From Planctomycetota bacterium (GTDB taxonomy: Bacteria > Planctomycetota > MHYJ01 > JACQXL01), in the NCBI GenBank assembly GCA_016208805.1, contig JACQXL010000257.1, positions 1-6,657 on the forward strand: a DNA stretch of 6,657 nucleotides. Direction: 5' to 3'. The notes below the pieces were generated by a model. The model saw only the letters and a program-made list of their open reading frames with translations, ran no database searches and was not told the origin of the DNA. The position numbers and the translations under genes are program-made. Below are positions 4,655 to 6,657 of the stretch, piece after piece (the first letter of the stretch is position 1; every line of letters begins with the position of its first letter).

Positions 4655-5848
4655 TTACTTCTTACCCGCCTGACCGGCCGCCCGTTCCGGGTTCTCGCCC
4701 TGAGAACCCGTCAGGGTCCGAAGGGTCAGTTCGGGCAGGTTCGTGCGATTATTGATGAGTTTCTCCAATTCCTTTATCCTCTTTTTCAGGTCGTAGAGTT
4801 CACGATAGACGTCATCAATCTCGCTGCGGGTGATAATCGGCGTGGATTTAAGGAGTTCTTCAACAACCGCGAAATGCTGTTTCCGGAAGTTGAGCGATGC
4901 TTCAAGCGTGGTCTTGAGTATTTCGCCGAAGGCCGGTGTTTTGAACATCTGGTAAAACCGTTCTTCAAATGTATTTATGAGCAGGTCATAGAACTGCTTG
5001 TATTTTTCCTGCGTGAATTGGCCGTCCTGTGCGATAGCCGCGGACTTTTTGGCGAACTCCTCAATGGTCTCCTTGCCGGGCGCATACAGGACCATATTGA
5101 AATCGCTTATCGCGCCGCAGTATTTTATAAAGGCGTCCAGACTTTTGTTTATCTTATCCAGTATCTGCCGGGACGGGCCGACCGACGGTATCTTGAGGAA
5201 CTTGCCGACGGCCGATTCGTACCCTTTGACCCAGGTGGCATAAAAGTTCTTGTATTTCTCCGGGTCGGCCTTGCCTTTGAGCATCTCGCCCATTTCGGTT
5301 GAAATATTGCTCCAGTTATCAATGAACGGCTGGCAGTTCTGGAAATAAAACTGGGAGAAATTCTCCAGCGATTTCCTGGCGGTTTCCGTCCATTCGCCGA
5401 TATTGCCTCCGGCGAAATCCGGCGTAGGCAGGCCGAACAGGCGGCTGAACACATCTTTCTGGCTGTTCATCAGCAGGTCAAACATATTCTTCATCCCGCC
5501 GAGGCGGGACGGTTTGACATTCCCGCTGATATCGGCCCAGGATTTGAACATCTTGATGTAAATATCCGAAGCATCGGCCACTTTCTGGTATAAATCGTCC
5601 ATACCGTCGGTCAGGGGCGGCGTGCAGAACTTACGGGTCATCTCGTCGCACATCTTGAACCAGTTTTGACCGCTGTCGGGGTTGGATGGAAAAGATTCCA
5701 TATATTTGGACCACATCTCAAACCAGGGATTGGCCGCGTTTGCGGAGTCGCGCGGAGTCCCGCCCATGCCATGCCGACATGGCGTGGCGAATGGCGGGGC
5801 GGTGTCTTCGGCCTTCTTGCTGTTATTGGCTGTGTTTTTCTTAGGCAT
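4655..5848 (-). CDS. phaE: Class III PHA synthase subunit PhaE (with in-frame palindrome insertion)
   Basis: This encodes 397 residues starting MPKKNTANNSKKAED. A longer in-frame reading starts at a TTG that lies in the -35 promoter box and is rejected. The protein is helical, without signal peptide or membrane segments. NPWFEMWSKYMES (about 40-52) is the typical PhaE start. The conserved C-terminal segment, TRSEIDDVYRELYDLKKR and onward (about 340-365), ends in a short coiled coil. PhaE forms the complex with PhaC that makes the class III synthase active. Residues 16-32 (PFATPCRHGMGGTP and neighbours) are encoded by a copy of the 50-bp palindrome also found between phaC and phaJ, so this stretch is probably an inserted, non-native loop ahead of the first helix. 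A C-terminal tail of about 30 polar residues follows the coiled coil. It is the first gene of the operon, with a near-consensus promoter just upstream. Confidence 0.95.
   Translation of the reverse strand: MPKKNTANNSKKAEDTAPPFATPCRHGMGGTPRDSANAANPWFEMWSKYMESFPSNPDSGQNWFKMCDEMTRKFCTPPLTDGMDDLYQKVADASDIYIKMFKSWADISGNVKPSRLGGMKNMFDLLMNSQKDVFSRLFGLPTPDFAGGNIGEWTETARKSLENFSQFYFQNCQPFIDNWSNISTEMGEMLKGKADPEKYKNFYATWVKGYESAVGKFLKIPSVGPSRQILDKINKSLDAFIKYCGAISDFNMVLYAPGKETIEEFAKKSAAIAQDGQFTQEKYKQFYDLLINTFEERFYQMFKTPAFGEILKTTLEASLNFRKQHFAVVEELLKSTPIITRSEIDDVYRELYDLKKRIKELEKLINNRTNLPELTLRTLTGSQGENPERAAGQAGKK
5753..5802 (+). repeat. 50-bp palindromic element, copy 2 (inside phaE)
   Basis: This copy is inverted relative to 3483-3532, with 3 differences in 50 bp. 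It has the same hairpin: CCATGCCATG, CCGA loop, CATGGCGTGG, closed by GTCCCGC/GCGGGGC. It lies within the phaE reading frame and encodes residues 16-32 on the minus strand without a stop. A 10-bp near-tandem repeat (GCGGAGTC at 5742-5749 and 5752-5759) overlaps its lower edge. Confidence 0.88.
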
Positions 5849-5858
5849 AGGAAGAGTG

Positions 5859-5887
5859 ACTATACGATAAAATGGTATTTCTGTCAA
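5859..5887 (-). promoter_or_regulatory. Sigma70-type promoter of the PHA operon (near-leaderless)
   Basis: On the minus strand TTGACA (5887-5882) and TATAGT (5864-5859) are separated by the optimal 17 bp, with an A/T-rich stretch upstream. The phaE ATG (5848) follows the -10 box after 10 nt, so the leader is predicted to be only a few nucleotides and no Shine-Dalgarno site is seen. This resembles the methyltransferase promoter at 2412-2439. Confidence 0.78.
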
Positions 5888-5918
5888 GCGAAAAATCGTG
5901 ATTTAGGCAAAATTATTT

Positions 5919-5931
5919 TCCACATTGTGGA
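5919..5931. promoter_or_regulatory. Perfect 13-bp palindrome upstream of the PHA promoter
   Basis: TCCACA-T-TGTGGA is a perfect dyad 31 bp upstream of the -35 box of the phaE promoter, centred near -73. It could be an operator or activator site; no regulator gene lies in the window to pair with it. Confidence 0.35.
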
Positions 5932-5938
5932 TGCCAGA

Positions 5939-5965
5939 AATTTGTATATGTATGGTATAGAAATT
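5939..5965. promoter_or_regulatory. A/T-rich dyad upstream of the PHA promoter
   Basis: AATTTGTATA (5939-5948) and TATAGAAATT (5956-5965) form an inverted repeat with 9 of 10 matches and a 7-bp spacer. The arrangement is typical of helix-turn-helix regulator sites, but A/T-rich dyads also arise by chance. Confidence 0.3.
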
Positions 5966-5987
5966 ATCGGCGTTAATCTGCGTCCTA

Positions 5988-6012
5988 TTCCTGAACCTGT
6001 CAGGAACAGGTT
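5988..6012. repeat. Two overlapping, mutually exclusive 7-bp hairpins
   Basis: TTCCTGA (5988-5994) pairs perfectly with TCAGGAA (6000-6006), and AACCTGT (5994-6000) pairs perfectly with ACAGGTT (6006-6012). Each has a 5-nt loop. They share bases, so only one can form at a time. They lie between the 6045 gene stop and the phaE promoter, with no U-tract. Confidence 0.6.
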
Positions 6013-6044
6013 TGGCGGATATGGATTCCGGTTGTGGTAATGCA

Positions 6045-6657
6045 TCAATCCGCCTTGAAGGTCTGGATTGATGTAAAAAAGGTGTTGCGGTAGAGCGGGT
6101 AATCCATATTCCAGGACCGGCCGGTTATCACCCACTGCGTATCGCCGTAATCTATAATCACAATCATTACCTTGACCAGCCCTTTGTCCTGTATCCAGAT
6201 ACCGGCCACGGTCCGGCTGGCGTTCTTATCGCCCACCATTATCGCCTTTTTCTCCAATATCTGATGGTCTATAATGGGCAGGCCCTCGGCCACCGCCGTG
6301 ATGGCCAGTTCCGACGCCGCATCCGCTGTGGCGCCGCCCATTTGGTATCTGCGTATTTCCATCCGCGGGCTGTCCGCCTCGTTTAATTCGGCCTTGAAAG
6401 TGGATGAACTGGCAATCGCGTGCCATCCTTTGGGCGGATTAATGGAGAACCCGATTGTCTCATTCCTATATGCGGTCGGTTCTATCGTGTCCGGCGTCGA
6501 TTTCGGTTCCGGCTCTGCGCAGGACGGCTTCTGGCCTCTTATCAGGACAGGTTCCGGCACCACCATAAACGTTACAAAGATATACAAGCCGAGGGCCGCG
6601 CCGACCAGCGAGGCGCCAATCAGATAGAATATCGGTTTCTGGTAACCGCTGACCAGA
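6045..6657 (-). CDS. Membrane-anchored protein with possible PsbP/DcrB-like domain (5' end beyond window)
   Basis: The frame is open from the window edge to the TGA at 6047-6045, giving 203 visible residues. It reads upstream through an in-frame TTG at 6587 with no stop, so the gene is partial rather than starting there. The first visible residues (YQKPIFYLIGASLVGAALGL and on to about residue 32) form one hydrophobic transmembrane segment, probably an inside-to-outside anchor. A proline- and glutamate-rich linker follows. Then comes a globular domain beginning TIGFSINPPKGWHAIA, with alternating strands and ending YPLYRNTFFTSIQTFK. The FSINPPKGW opening and length resemble PsbP-like/DUF1795 (DcrB) domains, but the match is by eye. 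A cytoplasmic N-terminal domain may lie outside the window. It precedes the PHA operon, which has its own promoter, so a functional link is not implied. Confidence 0.8.
   Translation of the reverse strand, partial: LVSGYQKPIFYLIGASLVGAALGLYIFVTFMVVPEPVLIRGQKPSCAEPEPKSTPDTIEPTAYRNETIGFSINPPKGWHAIASSSTFKAELNEADSPRMEIRRYQMGGATADAASELAITAVAEGLPIIDHQILEKKAIMVGDKNASRTVAGIWIQDKGLVKVMIVIIDYGDTQWVITGRSWNMDYPLYRNTFFTSIQTFKAD

Noticed and set aside
4874..5302. Plus-strand open frame antisense to phaE
   Set aside because: It is a shadow of the phaE coding sequence with no ribosome binding site or recognisable motif.
5849..5887. Upstream TTG start extending PhaE by 13 residues
   Set aside because: The TTG lies in the -35 hexamer of the phaE promoter; the ATG at 5848 follows the -10 box directly.
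6041..6075. Hairpin CATCAATCC/GGATTGATG as terminator of the 6045 gene
   Set aside because: The stem overlaps the stop codon and the T-run lies on its upstream side in the transcribed strand, so it does not have intrinsic-terminator geometry.

Overview
The window carries a class III polyhydroxyalkanoate (PHA) granule cassette on the minus strand, followed by a methyltransferase and two poorly characterised genes. Every supported gene is on the minus strand, so transcription runs from high to low coordinates. The organism looks like an uncultured Gram-negative-type bacterium of moderate GC. The PhaE/PhaC synthase, the unfamiliar helical-domain proteins and the several kinds of intergenic palindrome resemble what I associate with metagenome-derived Planctomycetota or nearby lineages. 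That placement is a low-confidence inference, since no rRNA or other marker gene is present.

Layout from upstream to downstream. 6657-6045: C-terminal part of a membrane-anchored protein with a possible PsbP/DcrB-like extracytoplasmic domain; its 5' end is cut by the window. 6044-5849: a regulatory gap with palindromes and a near-consensus sigma70-type promoter. 5848-4655: phaE. 4644-3535: phaC, with the catalytic Cys/Asp/His all visible. 3469-3044: a MaoC-type (R)-enoyl-CoA hydratase (phaJ-like). 2875-2522: a small phasin-like protein. 2510-2473: a strong hairpin that may end this operon. 2439-2412: a second near-consensus promoter. 2403-1606: a class I SAM methyltransferase. 1413-757: a degenerate GIY-YIG-like domain fused to a helical domain. 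768-517: a 42-bp tandem hairpin array. 495-1: N-terminal part of a protein whose start shares the same helical domain.

The PHA genes make sense together. The hydratase would turn (2E)-enoyl-CoA from beta-oxidation into (R)-3-hydroxyacyl-CoA, PhaC/PhaE would polymerise it, and the phasin-like protein would coat the granule. No ketothiolase or acetoacetyl-CoA reductase is present here.

The most striking content is the repeats. There is (1) a 12-copy heptamer phased at exactly 21 bp, (2) a 146-bp MITE-like element with perfect 16-bp terminal inverted repeats and 6-bp target duplications, (3) a 50-bp palindrome present twice, once inside the phaE reading frame and once exactly filling the phaC-phaJ junction, and (4) a cloverleaf-like palindrome between phaJ and the phasin gene. 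Both promoters lie so close to their ATG codons that the transcripts are predicted to be leaderless or nearly so, while most genes inside the operons have clear Shine-Dalgarno sites.
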